The notes under the pieces were generated by a model. It was given only the letters and a program-made list of their open reading frames with translations. It was not told the DNA's origin and made no database searches. The translations under genes and the position numbers were made by a program. Shown in pieces: positions 33,832-46,330 of a stretch of 64,000 nt of DNA. Within the stretch, counting starts at the first letter, position 1, and every line of letters begins with the position of its first letter. The stretch comes from Stagonosporopsis chrysanthemi (taxonomy: Eukaryota; Ascomycota; Dothideomycetes; Pleosporales; Didymellaceae): contig JAFISE010000095.1 in the NCBI GenBank assembly GCA_022560025.1, forward strand, positions 62,001-126,000, read 5' to 3'.

Positions 33832-36800
33832 AAACCTAGAGGCATCACAGTTGCCGCCTTGTTGACCTTAAGAGCAAAACAGGGTGACGCCGAAATTCCG
33901 CTGGTTCCACGGGCAAATAGGCAAGTCTCGTTGAATACTGACGACCGTTGAACTCCGCATTTTCGATCCTTCCTGACCAGCATCCAGTCGTATTGGTTCC
34001 TGCCTAGACGTCTGAGACATTGCTGTCTCCACTTTGACAGCGCCGGGGCGGTGGAAACGCAAGGGTCAGCGGCAGAGCTATCCGGCACGAGCCCTTGAAA
34101 CATGAATCTTGACAGTGGCGGAGCTTTGTGATAGCACCCTCGTGATGGTCGTGATCGAAAGTTATAGAGCAAACGTGGTTTGCAGACAGGGTTTGCTGCA
34201 GTACAGCTTAGACAATATCTCATGCTATACGACGTGTTGGGCAACAGGTTCTATAGCCACACAGCTATGGGCAGGTCTAAGAAATTTTAGTATGTATGCC
34301 GAGCGCTCGATTTGAGTGCTGTGATATCTTTCTAGGTTCAATGGAACAGCCACGTGCTTGTCTTCAGCTATGTCGAAGGTATGTGTCGCAAGGACAAGAA
34401 TTGCGGTCTTTGCACTGACTTGGCTTAGGTAACACCAACATAGTTGCGGCGATGCTGCGTTGTTGTTGATGATTTCAGGAGCGTTGTGGACTTGAGAAGT
34501 GGGGTTGAGGTGGAGTTGCCGATGGACATGAAACAGCCAAAATGTCTGTGCGAGGGACCTCTTTTTTCCACACTGCGGTTTGCCGTTGCACTCCTCCTCT
34601 ACCCAACTTCTGTACATTGCGTTGTGTCCTGTTCGTATGCAGATTGCTGCAAACAAGACTGTTTGTAGGTACTCGCCGTCACGTAGGTCCTTGCATGGGC
34701 GAGTGTACGACCGCGTCGTGCTTGATGCCAATGTTGAAATCAGGGGCACCACCATATCTTCATCCCGAGTATCCTGCGCGGCACTACACATGTGCAAACA
34801 AACGCCTTCATTCATCGCAACGCATTAAACAGGGACTAAAGCAGGCTTGTTGAGGAGAAACTTTATCCTATTTGAGCGTGAGTGTTGTGCTGGTGCATCT
34901 CCCTGGTGCAAGCTCAGATAGTTCTATGGATGTGAGCTATTGTTGACTGGCTAAAACATAACCTTCCAAGTCTGGTAGGAGTCAGTGCCAGTAGCTTATA
35001 GACGTATCAGCTACACATTGGACATGTACATTGATCTACTGATGAAGCCGAGATCGACAAATCAATCGGCTCCTATGCCAACAGCATGTCGTGTTAAGTT
35101 TTGAGTCAAGGAGAAACGGGCTCTTACAGACCATCGACCTTTGTTGCTCGATTTATTTCTTGATGTGCCGAGTTGGCCTTTCGTATCAGGGAGAAGACAT
35201 TTTCAACTATTCACCGAACTGTTGAATACTTCTAGCATTGGGAATTTTTTGATCGATCTCTTTATCCATGCGTCCACAACAAGTCTATCATTTACAGACT
35301 GGACCATTTAATCTTGGCTGCCTGCTAAGCTCAAAATTTCACATTTGTTACCCTGAGATTGCGCATTGTCTTCCCACTGTCAGAATCGAATGTTGCAGAA
35401 GGATCCTTTAGTTGTACGGGAGAGGCTCTCATACGATTCAGTGAGCACGTCTGGAAACACACTAAATGTCTTGATGTACAATCTTCACTTTCCGACAACG
35501 ACAATCTATTGTACAGAATAGTGGGCTAGAAAACGAGCAGCGTTCTTTACTAGTTCGTGGTTTTGCACAGTCTACCACATTTCAAGTCTTGTGATCTGGC
35601 AAATAATTTCGACCTATGGAAACAAGTTTCTGACTCTCACGCGACCACAGCAATGCGCCCTGGCGAAGTTCGACTCAAGGCGAGTGAGGATTTATCGACA
35701 TCACTCTGCCTTACAAAGTCAGCCTGCAAGAATGTCTATTAGAAATTTCTTCTGCTTCATTTGTCGCACATGTCAGCCACTTCTCAACCCCAATATGTCC
35801 GCTCGGACTCATACTCGCTGGAATACACGTCGTTTGGCGTCAATCAAAAAGCCTGCATGGGGTCATGAGTGCCACCGCCTCGCTTGCCGCCCTACATATT
35901 GCGTACAGCCCCAGCGTTTCAGCAGGGTTACACAGCATCATGCAGTCGGCACAGCGCTGAGTGGGGTGAGCAACCCTCGTCTACGCCCGCAGCTGACCAT
36001 AGTCCGGGTCGTTGGAGCCGAAGTAAGGCGCTACATTGCCTTGATTTCGTCACCCCGAAGACGGTCTAGGTGTTACAGGGTGTGGGGGGCTGGACTGATG
36101 CTGTGTTTGTGGCGGGGAGTGTAGGGCACTGCAGTGGCACGGCGGACGATAAGCGGGATGATGGTAAGTAAAAGACATGCCCCGCGTGTCTTGAAGCGCC
36201 GAGATGGGTCTGTCGTTTGGAGTATGAACGTGGTGGATGGGTGGGGTTGTCGGCATGAAGTGAATATCAAGGTTCACTGGACAGGTGTCAGAAGTGCCAT
36301 GCCTGTATGCGGCTAGAGAATGTATATACGGACACGAGAGTGTTCTGCAGCAGCCATCCTGTAGCTTCGGTGAACAATGTAGAAGGCTGATAGGAGGCAG
36401 CACGAGCTGGAAGACGACTTACCTGTGTGACCTGAGACGACATTACCGAGCGCTTCTGACAACACAGGCGGCCTGCAACGCCACTACTCCACACCGTCCG
36501 TGGGTTAGACTAGAATAGCATGTCGCGCAGCTCGGCGCGTTGACATGCAAGATGCTCCCGAGATCGCAGATGCGATGACTGGCCTTGCTGCTTTCACGCT
36601 TGAGCACGATGCGCGCAAGAGCTGCAGCGAGAATCGGGAGGAGCTGAACATGAGCTTCTGCGCGTCAGATGGTCTTGCCCCCTCTTTGGGGCACCAAGTT
36701 TAGTACCTCGACTTGCATCTCTAGCCACATGCCCAGCAACATTTTTTGCGAAGTCACACTTTACACAAGTCTTCCTGCAGGACCGCTGTAGTGTCGATCT

Positions 36801-38019
36801 TCCCGCTTTCGACCGTAGCACCGCGCTTCGCTCAGTGCAAAGCAAGGCGACACCTGCGTCATGTTTGTCTGCCGTCAGCTCAATACAGCACAGCATCGTA
36901 GCACCAAAGGTAGCCACCATCCAAGCGAGGTAGTTGCACCATCTCGCCAACCCCCGCTTTTCTCGGCCCAGCCTTGTATGTTCTGATACGTAACATGTGA
37001 TTTAAATGAACAATTTGTAGGCTGAGATAGGTGTGTGGAGGAAGAAGGTGGAGAGTCGCAGAGACACGGCATTATTCGGTAAGCTTCTAGAGCTTTTTAG
37101 GCAGGCCGCGGTGGTGTGAGACTGATTTCTTTTTGCCACGAGACAATGTTGCAGGTAGAGTGTTGAGGCTTCGGAGTCAAACTGCGTGGTGACGACGTAC
37201 AGGCGGTGAGTACAAGCTGTACAGGTGTACATTGGGGGTAACATCTGCACCATAAGATACAAGTATCGATGGGTGCGGCTGTTTCAACCGTAGTCAATTG
37301 GGACGTCAAGGGGGTGGGGACGGGACAGATGTAATTTGTGATGGTAGTAGTTTTTCAATTGACAGTCTCGACTTGACTGACTTGGCGCTTCTTGATCATA
37401 GTAATCAGAGATGTTACATCTGCATACTGAAGCTACACAGAGCCAGTCGTGCCACCTGCCACTCATTAGGTCCCATGGCCAGATTCCGCCACATGTCTAC
37501 CATTAGAGTTATACATTGAAAACATTTGGAAGGAGCGTGATGCTCGTTTGGATGTCGGCACAAGCGCCGTACAACCCACGACTGCGCTTGCCGTCATGCG
37601 CCCCGAAACAGGACCATGAGGTATAGCCGTCGACAAGAGAAAACTGTCTCTTGGGTTTGACAGGAACAAAGAAAGAGCAAAGTAAATGGCTGAAGAGCCT
37701 CGCTGCGTATGACAAGACGTAAAACGCTTTTATGGCAGGACTGGTTGCCTCCAACCCCGCTTGTGACTCCGCAAGGATCCCACCGAAGGGATGCACAGAT
37801 ACCAACCGCTGTACCGTGGAGAAGTTTATCTCTCTAATTCGTAATGTGACAAAGGAAATTCGTGATAAAAATCGATCGTGGCGCCATGGCCCGGCCGTAG
37901 TATGGTCATACAAGTCGTACATCGTTGAACCCTGGCAGCAATTGATACTGCAAACGCCTCGCAATGGGTTAAAATCGCACAGAAATATGGACATGGTAGA
38001 GTGCTGGCGACTGCGGGGT
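33832..38019. other. Large gene-poor region, 4.2 kb
   Basis: No ORF above about 200 codons and none with a recognisable domain. The 189-codon frame at 37509-38078 (-) most likely overlaps the 3' UTR of the next gene. The middle part (34.8-35.6 kb) is the more A/T-rich and lacks even modest ORFs. No long repeat, tRNA or transposon motif was seen by eye. Confidence 0.55.
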
Positions 38020-39639
38020 CTAGTGGCCTCGAACGCCAGCCGGGGAGCGGCCGAGTAGAGAACCAGGGAGCAGGTCACTAAGAAATTTAAAAAACGCGCG
38101 CTTGCGCGAGGGGGTCTTGAGCATCATTGGTGAGGCGATTTGGACCATGGGTCCGACAACATCCTCGTCGCCGAGCTTGGGGAATTTGCCTTCGCTTTTG
38201 GGATCATTGAGCGTAGGCATCTTGCTGAGAGGGGCTGGTTCAGCAGGCGACAAAGGCTCAACTGGTGAGAGCTGGCCGCGAGCGGCAGCGTAGGAAGTGG
38301 CGACTTCATGGTTCCTCTTCCACTCAGCATCAATCTCCGCCCACTTCTGCTCAGTAAGGGTATAGTGTTTGGACGTTACACCGTAATGCTCTGCAGTTCG
38401 CACTTGATGCTTTGCGTAGTTGCAGCGCGCCGACTCCCAATCAGTGAAAAGTTGACGCAGCGAACCGGCATCGCAGCGTTCTGGAACATAGGGCTCCGGC
38501 TGAATGGTAAAGTTCGCGTGGCCAAGAAGATTGGTCCACTTATCGTCAGGGTCCGCTAACATCATGGGCGGAATGTCGGCTGAAGAGACGGAGTAACCAG
38601 GGCGCGATGTCTTGATTGACGCCATTGATGGCTTTGCTGACAGCGTAGGTGTAGGATACGCACGAACAGGTGGGGTGGCCAGGGGAGTCGAGACAGAGGA
38701 GTGCGATGTGTTGGCGATGGTAGGCGATTGGAGAGGCGACGATGTCGGCAAATCGTCACGGCACATCAGCAGAGGAGGCAAAAGGGGAGTGGTAGCGTAG
38801 CGCTCGGCGTCAATCTGCTCAGGATCAATGTCGATGTCCGCAGCGTTGGCTTGGGCAACATCAATCTCCATAGGTGCGGCACTCTCGTTGAGTTGCTCCA
38901 TACTGTGAGTAGGCGTAGGCACATGGGAGTATTGCTGAGAGACATCGAATGATTGGACATGGCGAATAGAGCTGGTGATGGAAGAAGACCGTGTGGAGGG
39001 AACACGTGACGGTGTCTCACTTCTTGAGGCCCTGGTGAAGCTGGACGATGCCCTCTTGCGTTCCTTGACCTTGCGCGACAGGGAGGGAAAACGGCGTTCA
39101 ATCTTATTGGTAATGCTGTTGGCTGAAGACTCAAGGGAACGTCGGCGCTTGGCCATACGGATCTCCGCATCCACGGACCGGAAGTACTCGTCCTGAAATT
39201 CATAGGCTCTGGCGATCTCGCAGCTGCTCTCATGGCCACGCTCGGTATCACCTGCAGATGCATGAGTTTGGGCAGCCTTGTTAGAGCATTGAGTTGACCT
39301 ACATGAGCAGTGGTGGGGGTCTTCAGGACCATAGTGGAATTCTTGTTCGACAGGCTCCTCGGTCAGCTTGGGGAGCTTGCCGGAAGCATTGGATGCTTCG
39401 ACAACCTCGTGAGTTGGTGGGCTTGATGAGAGCGACGATGCTGAGCTAGGAAAGCGAAAATGGCCTCGCGCGTAGAGACTTGGCGTGGGTGGCGTGGAGC
39501 ACTCAGAAGCCGAGTAGAAGCCAGAGTCGGCACAAGAGTAGACAGAGGATGTAGGCTCGGCAGACATGTCCAGGGAGCTTTTGGACGGTTTGCGCGCAGC
39601 AACGAGTTTGGGCAAAATCAGTGGTTTGAGGTCGTGCAT
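38020..39639 (-). CDS. Ser/Pro-rich, largely disordered fungal protein, 539 aa
   Basis: Single exon. Family not recognised. The first 400 or so residues are low-complexity, rich in S, P and T (for example STPPTPSLYARGHF, SSASSLSSSPPTHE), with a basic block MAKRRRSLESS and KVKERKRASSS that could serve in nuclear import. The better ordered part lies at about 370-450: KWTNLLGHANFTIQPEPYV, CDAGSLRQLFTDWESARCNY, HYTLTEQKWAEIDAEWKRNH. This helical block may be the conserved core. The C-terminus is basic (SRKRAFFKFLSDLLPGSLLG). No signal peptide or membrane helix. It is the only gene in a 9 kb stretch. Confidence 0.72.
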   Translation of the reverse strand: MHDLKPLILPKLVAARKPSKSSLDMSAEPTSSVYSCADSGFYSASECSTPPTPSLYARGHFRFPSSASSLSSSPPTHEVVEASNASGKLPKLTEEPVEQEFHYGPEDPHHCSCRSTQCSNKAAQTHASAGDTERGHESSCEIARAYEFQDEYFRSVDAEIRMAKRRRSLESSANSITNKIERRFPSLSRKVKERKRASSSFTRASRSETPSRVPSTRSSSITSSIRHVQSFDVSQQYSHVPTPTHSMEQLNESAAPMEIDVAQANAADIDIDPEQIDAERYATTPLLPPLLMCRDDLPTSSPLQSPTIANTSHSSVSTPLATPPVRAYPTPTLSAKPSMASIKTSRPGYSVSSADIPPMMLADPDDKWTNLLGHANFTIQPEPYVPERCDAGSLRQLFTDWESARCNYAKHQVRTAEHYGVTSKHYTLTEQKWAEIDAEWKRNHEVATSYAAARGQLSPVEPLSPAEPAPLSKMPTLNDPKSEGKFPKLGDEDVVGPMVQIASPMMLKTPSRKRAFFKFLSDLLPGSLLGRSPAGVRGH

Positions 39640-42600
39640 GTTGATGTTTGGTTGCCGAAGCGTGACGTGAATGTTGATAGTGGGTACTGGGATCCCATCA
39701 CCAGCTTAAGAGGAAACCTCGCGCCGTATGGCTGGTGGCCGATTGCTGACTTCCCTGAAATGGCGGTCGCGAGATGTTTGGACGAAAGCCTTGGAGGGTG
39801 CCACGAAGCAGGACCACGTAGGTACCTCGCCTGTTGATCTTGCTGAGACCTAGCAAAGTCAGCGCCAGTCGGCTCGCGCACCCAAAGTGGAAGGCACGTG
39901 AGAGCAAAGGGCAACTGGGATAGGCCACTCACGACAGGCGGTTCGCAAAGTCCAGCGCGCAGTTGGTTCGAGGGAGAGACAGCGCAGCGATAAGGCGAGT
40001 GCAAGTTAGCAAGGAGTGACGACTGACGTGGGCAAGCAGAACAGCAACCAAAGCCGGGGGATGGGGCACGATTTGTGTGTGGGCAGCGGCGCACGGCGGT
40101 AGCTCCTTCCCATGGACACTGCACGCCAAGACCTCACCAGAAAGCACCACCCTCGACCGCAGCTATTCCCGTCTTTGTCTAGCCACCTGACGGCACATTC
40201 ACTCTGCGTCCCCGGTTTCGTGCGGGCCGTCATGAGTCGACTGGCCGGTACACAGCACCGGTGCTGCCCTGCCACCGCCCCCTGTGCAAGTTGCTCCAAG
40301 GGCTCCCTCGCAAACTTCACATACCGGCGCCGCTGCTTTGTGCTTGAGGCATTGGCCGCAGCATTTGCGCCGCTGTTTTGAGCGTCAAGAGGATCGCCGC
40401 GCACTTGTTGCTGTAGTAGCAAACACTTGACCTCCATCTGCTCCACACATGCTTTGGTCTGGACGGTCTGAGTTTTCAACTGCCCGAATTCTAAATGCGA
40501 AGCCTGTCGTTGGTGGAGGCGTTGGAAATACCCCGGTCCCATGCGAACTCTCTTCTGCTGTTGACGAGACTACGAAAGGCTTTGGCGGGTAGACGAGCTA
40601 TGCAGGAACAACAACGGTTCCCACATGCATGCAGCCAATGCAATTTTTGTCGTCACGAACTTGCCTTCGCTGTGCAATTGTTGAGTCTGCGCTCTCTCAC
40701 TGCTTGCTGACCTGAAGTGTCTGTGCTACCAGCGCTGTGGTGTCTGACACTTTTCCCATGTGCGTGCAACCGTGGCTCAACCTGACAGACTACATGTGTA
40801 CTGTACCGGACTGGGGGTGCTGCGCAAGGATAAGAATGGTTCAGCAGGTGCCGGCGGTTGTGTTCCTCTTCCTGACTGGGGCGCTTTTCTGCTCGCCCTG
40901 GTCCGTGTCGCGGCAATGACATCGACAGATTTTGTTTGGCTGTGGACGGCTGTGCGCACTGGGTTCCCTCCCGTCGTTTTCCCGTCCGGTCGAGACACAC
41001 TGGCGGATTGGGCCGCGGAGGCGTCGAGTCCAGGCAAAACAAACCAGACAAGCCGCTGTCAGAGCTATGAAATGTTCAGACTCTGAGTGCCGCCATTCGC
41101 CCACTTTTCCTTAATTGAGCCCTTGATTGCAAACTCTCTACCCTGTGCGACACCGGCAAGTCTCGCAACAAAACCCTGACATCGTGCGGGTGTGCCTGGA
41201 GAGGCTGGAAGAACCTTTCAGCCCAGTGGAAAAGCCAGCAGCATCCAGACAAATCGGAAGGATTCGTTGGAAGGCTAACGGCCTGCTGGTACCTGATTGG
41301 CAACGTTCTTCCACGCGCTTACTGACCGGGGCTTGGTGTGGCTTTGTAACGACCTCTGATTCCTCAGAGCTGCAAGCCTCATACACCTCAGCGGCCAACA
41401 CATCGCCTGGGGAATCGTTCGGACCTTTCCTTTTCCACTCCCTACAAGCGGGTTCCTGCGATAGTGCTCACACCTTGTTGTAAAGGTTGCAAGAAGTTTC
41501 AATTCAAAACCTCGCCGTATGGGTCTGTTAATTCGTGCATGGTCGAACACCGTGCCGCCTTTGGAATGCTGGCTTCCCAAAATCTCTGATGCTGGGCGAG
41601 GCCAATCTGCATTGAGACACTAGTGCACGATTTCCAGCTCGGTAACAGGTCTCTGGGATCTGTGGGCTGAACGCCCGCACCATGCCATGCTCGCATCTCA
41701 GATCATGACGACAACTCGCCGTGTCGGACCGGTCTCAACTCGGCCATTGTCCGGCGCTTTTGCAGCGCTCCAGCGGACTCTCTTCCATGACAGCAACCGC
41801 GGCACGGCAACTGCCTGCACCAACATGCAAAGACGGGCGGGAGAACACCGTTTGCCCAGGCCTGCAACGCTCAACTTGCATGAGTTCGGCCGGTGAAGCA
41901 TGCGCTCGCACCGCCTTTTGGCAAACATGGAGTACTGGCGCAACAATCTTGGTACTTCGCAACATCGTTGCCACGTCGCTTTCCATATGTGAATACCCAC
42001 CCGTGCCACCGCTGGACAATAGTCTTTGCTGTCAATGATGGCACTGCCGGTTGAGCAGTTCCGATGATGGGCCGTATGGCTCGTATTGCATGTTCGAGAC
42101 CACAGGGCGCAACGAACTCAGCCCTCGCAGATCTTCCTGCCTAACACACAGTTGGAGAAGTACCACTCTGCTATCGATAACGGAAGTACCGCCGGACTAT
42201 TGCACGCCGAGTATTGTATTTGTGCGCGTGCAAGCGAAGCAATACTTTCAGTATGGTCGATATCCGATTCACATGAATGATTTGTGGCAAAGACACCCGT
42301 ATGGAAGCCGGCGTATGCAAGATGCATGTAACCTATCATCCTCTGACACTTTAAGGTGCAGCTTCAGTGCATTGCATGCACTACGGAACATTGAATGTAG
42401 GACATGCCATGTGGTAGGTGGGATGCTGAACAATTAACAGGAAACTACTCAGTACCTCGGAAACACATGGAGCTGCAAGCCTCAGCTCGCTGCGAACAAG
42501 CCTTCCACTGTCAATTGCAGCGTGGTGATGCCCTGCAGCAAATAACGACCAATTGGCGGAATCGAGCTGCTGCAATAAGAGTAAGCGCAGCGAGTCGTCG

Positions 42601-42678
42601 TCAGCGTTCGGACCAGGACTTTTCTGACATCAGGATGATCCTAGCAATAGTTTTCGACGTGGAGACTGCCCACTCTAC
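39640..42678. other. Gene-poor region, 3.0 kb
   Basis: Contains the promoter of the disordered-protein gene on its left. Many overlapping short ORFs on both strands, none over 180 codons, with no domain or sensible splice chain. The left third is fairly G/C-rich, which explains the chance ORFs. Confidence 0.5.
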
Positions 42679-44741
42679 TCATACCCAGAACTTACTCCAT
42701 AGCGTCTTTTGGGCATCGGAACCAGTGAACTTTGCTCGGTTAGCATGTTTTAGCTATCGCACCGTCGCGATGGTATCCGCGACTTCACGGCACTGACCTC
42801 GAAATCTACCTTCGTGATTTCCTTGAAGCCTTCCTCCACCCGTGGCTCATGATACCTTGATGCAAAACTCGTGAAAGCAAGTTTTGGCAACATTGTCCTG
42901 TTTTCGGGATTGATCTGAACGCAGTTAGCTATCGATAATATCAATAGTTCGCAAGCGAGCACCGATGGAAGGCCGGGGGCCACACTCCGCAACGCCGTTA
43001 ACGCTAGCTGGCATTTTGTCGCGTGCTGAAGTAACTTCATCAGGCAGGCACATCGCATCGGTACCTGGGCCGAAAGCTAGTGTTGGGAAACCTACATCTG
43101 AACCGAGATTTAACGCGCGAACGGTGTCGTTATGCTCGCACAGCTTGGCCGGTGCTGTAAAGAGTACGCAGCGAATTGGGATCGAGTGTCTCTTCGCGAG
43201 ATTCACCCATATGGCGCGTACGTCTTGATCGGCATTGGTGTTATCTAGGAACTCTTAGTATACGTACCAACATGCATAGTCCTGTCGACAAGGCGGGGTG
43301 CCGAAGCAGCTTACCAACCACTACACTTGTTCCTTCATCAATGAGCGTGGTGGCGGCTTTCACACATCTCTCGCGCTGTTTCAAAATGTTACTCAAAGTG
43401 CCGAGAGGTGGTACAGCACGTGCCGCCATGGAAATATACGACGCCAAAGTACTTACGGTCTTCAGAAGGTCTTGGTTCACACGACCATATCCCAGTGGCT
43501 GCAGGTGTCTCCAGTAAAACGATGACTTGCCAGCGCCAGGGCTGCCAACTAAGAGAACCATGTCTAAGACGTCAGTCTTTGTAATGATTGGATCTACACT
43601 GAGGTCAGTGTCTGGACTCGTCTTTTGACAACACTATGTTCCGTGTGGCTGCTGGTCCCTTAACGTACTTGCAGATGTTGAGCTCTCAGCCAATTTGGTT
43701 ATGAATTTGGTTGGATCAAAGCTTCTTGTGAATGGCTGTGGAGTTTGTTGAAGAAAGTATTCTTCTGGCGTATGGAACGGCAAGCCGACGTTGGCTGCGA
43801 AATCCCTAGTATTGATTTAGCATGATGTTCCTTGCTGTCGCTTCGCATACTTCAGAGGCTGCAGCATACCTGTCAACACATGAGTGGTCCTTCACAGCCA
43901 CGCCAGCTATTGCTTCACGGCCGCCAGCGTCCCCAACAAAGAATGATGCTTCAAGGTCAACAGCATCCGCACCCTCGAGATCGTGGTCTTCCAGCAGTTC
44001 CCGCCACATCCCCACTCGCGGTTTTCGGTACTCGTCGCGGGCCGTGGCTGCATACACGGTGACATGTAGGTCGAGCTGGCTGAGCACCGCCGATACTTTA
44101 CCTTTGAAGTCCGCCAATCGTTTCTGGTCGGACTTGACCGTCTTCGGGTCTGATTTGAGGCTTATACCACCTTGGTTGCTCACTATCGCAAGTAGGTATC
44201 TGCGCGGCACAACCGGATCAGTACAGATATCGTCACATGCAGGCGCTTCATGTTGTAACCCACCCTTCTTCGTGAAGCTGCTTCAGTTTTCCTGGGACGC
44301 TGCTGTGCCACCATTTCCAATCGCTGGCATCGCGGCCAAATTTCTTTCCAGATGCAGGTATTACTAAAGTTGAGTCCTGCGTTGCTATCGTCAGCGTGCT
44401 TGCGAGCTTGTTGGTATCTCCAGGTGATTACAAAATCAAAGGCTGCTATTTTCTGCTTGGTCTTGAAGATCGCCTGAGCTGTAGCTGAACTGGTTTGTCG
44501 TCCAACAAGAAGGCTATTCTTCACGACGCGCCATGTCATCTTATCCGGTTCCTTCTTTGAGGCGGGAGTGAAGAAGTTCGCAACCGCTTTGTCTGAATTT
44601 CGTGCGTTAACAGCTTGCAGCTCAGCTGTAGTGGTACAGCTTACTTGTAGTGTGCGACTGTTGCCGTCTCTTTGTGGGAGGGGGGGAGACGTCTTTTTCG
44701 ATGGCTTTTAGCCGCTTTTTATTCTTCGGACTCTCTGACAT
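42679..44741 (-). CDS. pnk1: Polynucleotide kinase 3'-phosphatase (PNKP)
   Basis: Ten exons: 44741-44645, 44592-44432, 44376-44264, 44199-43870, 43805-43669, 43593-43457, 43375-43315, 43244-43096, 42914-42798 and 42729-42679, giving 450 aa. A basic, Pro-containing N-terminus is followed by AVANFFTPASKK. The HAD phosphatase motif is D85-F-D87-S-T89 (AAFDF, then DSTLV), split by intron 2. Then come SGKKFGRDASDWKWWH, IVSNQGGISLKSDPK and ASFFVGDAGGRE. The kinase domain has the P-loop GSPGAGKS (about 296-303), VNQDLLKT-RERC, VVVDNTNAD, RCVLFTAPAKLCEHND and the ending NPENRTMLPKLAF..FWV. Role: converts 3'-phosphate, 5'-hydroxyl DNA ends to ligatable form in break repair. No FHA domain, as in fungal PNKs. 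All nine introns are GT-AG and in frame. Confidence 0.93.
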
Positions 44742-45422
44742 GCCTGCACTCTGTTGCCTCCGCCGCCTTGAACAGGCGTTGCGCAGAAGCGTTGATGTTT
44801 GTTGCTGTGCGGTTTGTTGGCTTAGCTAAGGTAAGGCTCCTACGAACATGTGGATCTCCTGACGCGAAACGCGCTTTCACGCAAGCACGTGCTTCTCAAC
44901 CAGCGACCAGAATTGTATGCCGGTAAAGAGTTTGCGCACGCACAAGGACTGCATGGCTCAGCACCAGATGCGCGCATGTACAGCATCAGGAAATGGGTGT
45001 CGGATCTAATAACTCGCTTGGTCCTGTTCAGTAGTGGTGCTTGTGGTCATGCGAGTATGGTTTTAATAAATGAACTCTGAGATTTGTCCTGGGACATACA
45101 TTTGAGCAGATACATGGATTGTGGTTGCAGACTGTACGAAGTTTCCACTATTTCTGTACTTTCCCTGGCTGCACAGAGGTACTGGGTCATACTCTGATGT
45201 CACGACCACATCTTCATACACAAGTCACTCAATGATAGGCCTGGATCTGTGATATACTGGCAGCAGGGATATGCAGTAGCAAGAATTCTCTTGCTCAGCG
45301 CCCCTGCGAAAGCTCTACCGTAGTTTGACTGTCGTTCATGAATCGGCACCGTCACGGAGGCTCCCCCGCAAGCTGTTGGATGTATGCTCGAGGCCGACAA
45401 GGCTTCAAAGGCGATGTACAAT
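44742..45422. other. Intergenic region, PNKP promoter
   Basis: About 0.7 kb with no supported ORF; PNKP promoter and MED18 3' UTR. Confidence 0.5.
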
Positions 45423-46330
45423 CTAGACATGACCCTGCGCTTGCGCTTGCGCCTGCTGTGCCTGCGCCTTTGTGACCACGCCAGGTGGCGGCTTGTATTT
45501 GACCCTCGTATCCATGGTAAGCCGGTCAGGTAGCGACAGCTCCACGCAACCCCTCATCGACGTCTGGAAAGCCTTGAGCTCATTGACACCGGACTCCAAT
45601 ACAGATGCATCCTTGAAGTCCTGCACGCGCACCTTTGCCTCTAGGATGTATGTGCCACTCTGATCGAGCAACTGCAGGGCCTCGAATGCTGGAGGCTTGA
45701 CCTTTGGCGCTGCTTGCAGATTTCGGACGCCGGGCTCATGAAGCACTCGGTGGAGGAAGATGACGACATTGTGGTGGACGAAGCGGTGTCCTTCAACGTA
45801 GTATTCTGTGACAAAGCTACTCGCTGATCAGAGACGCTAGGAAGGTGGACGTAGGGAAATTGTTACCGGCTTGGTCCTGAAGTAGTCATGAAGGTGTGAG
45901 GGTCACCTCCAATTAGATCAGTAGTGTTGGTGAAGCGTATGGATACCCCTCTGTCGCCAGTGTCTGGTATGTCCTCGAACAAGACCGACCACCTTGGCTC
46001 TTCGCCGCCCTCGATATCCACATCGGCGGACAGAGTATCACTTGCTGCATTGTCACCTTTCCCAAAGTCCTCATCAGAGAGCTTCTGCACCAAATGGGTA
46101 TAATAGAGCTGCGTGGGCGTGGTCGCCTGCTGCTTCTGCTTCACAGCAACGGCCTGAGTGCCACCGCGCCTCAGGTGAGAACCAGGCTCTTCAGGCTCGC
46201 GCTCAGGCCTGTAGATGATGCGTCGCTGCAGTACCCGGCGGGGTTGCATAGCAGCAACGCCCGCGAGAATCTTCAAGACCTGGTCATGGCGTGCGGCCGA
46301 CACCTGGCCGTAGAGGAGCAACTCGTGCAT
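45423..46330 (-). CDS. med18: Mediator complex subunit 18 (MED18/SRB5)
   Basis: Exons 46330-45867 and 45819-45423 give 286 aa. The start MHELLLYGQVSAARHDQVLK with ILAGVAAMQPRRVLQRRIIY is the conserved MED18 N-terminus. The middle contains RWSVLFEDIPDTGDRGVSIR, and across the intron SFVTEYYVEGHRFVHHNVVI. The end has LLDQSGTYILEAKVRVQD and ELKAFQTSMRGCVELSLPDR. The protein ends in an AQ-rich low-complexity tail. Role: head module of Mediator (with MED20), contacting RNA polymerase II in the nucleus. The intron is 47 bp with an acceptor reading GCGAG, phase 2. Longer upstream frames exist, but the family starts at this methionine. It diverges from KGD4. Confidence 0.94.

Noticed and set aside
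37509..38078. 189-codon ORF downstream of the disordered protein
   Set aside because: Overlaps the 3' end of that gene in another frame; probably UTR.
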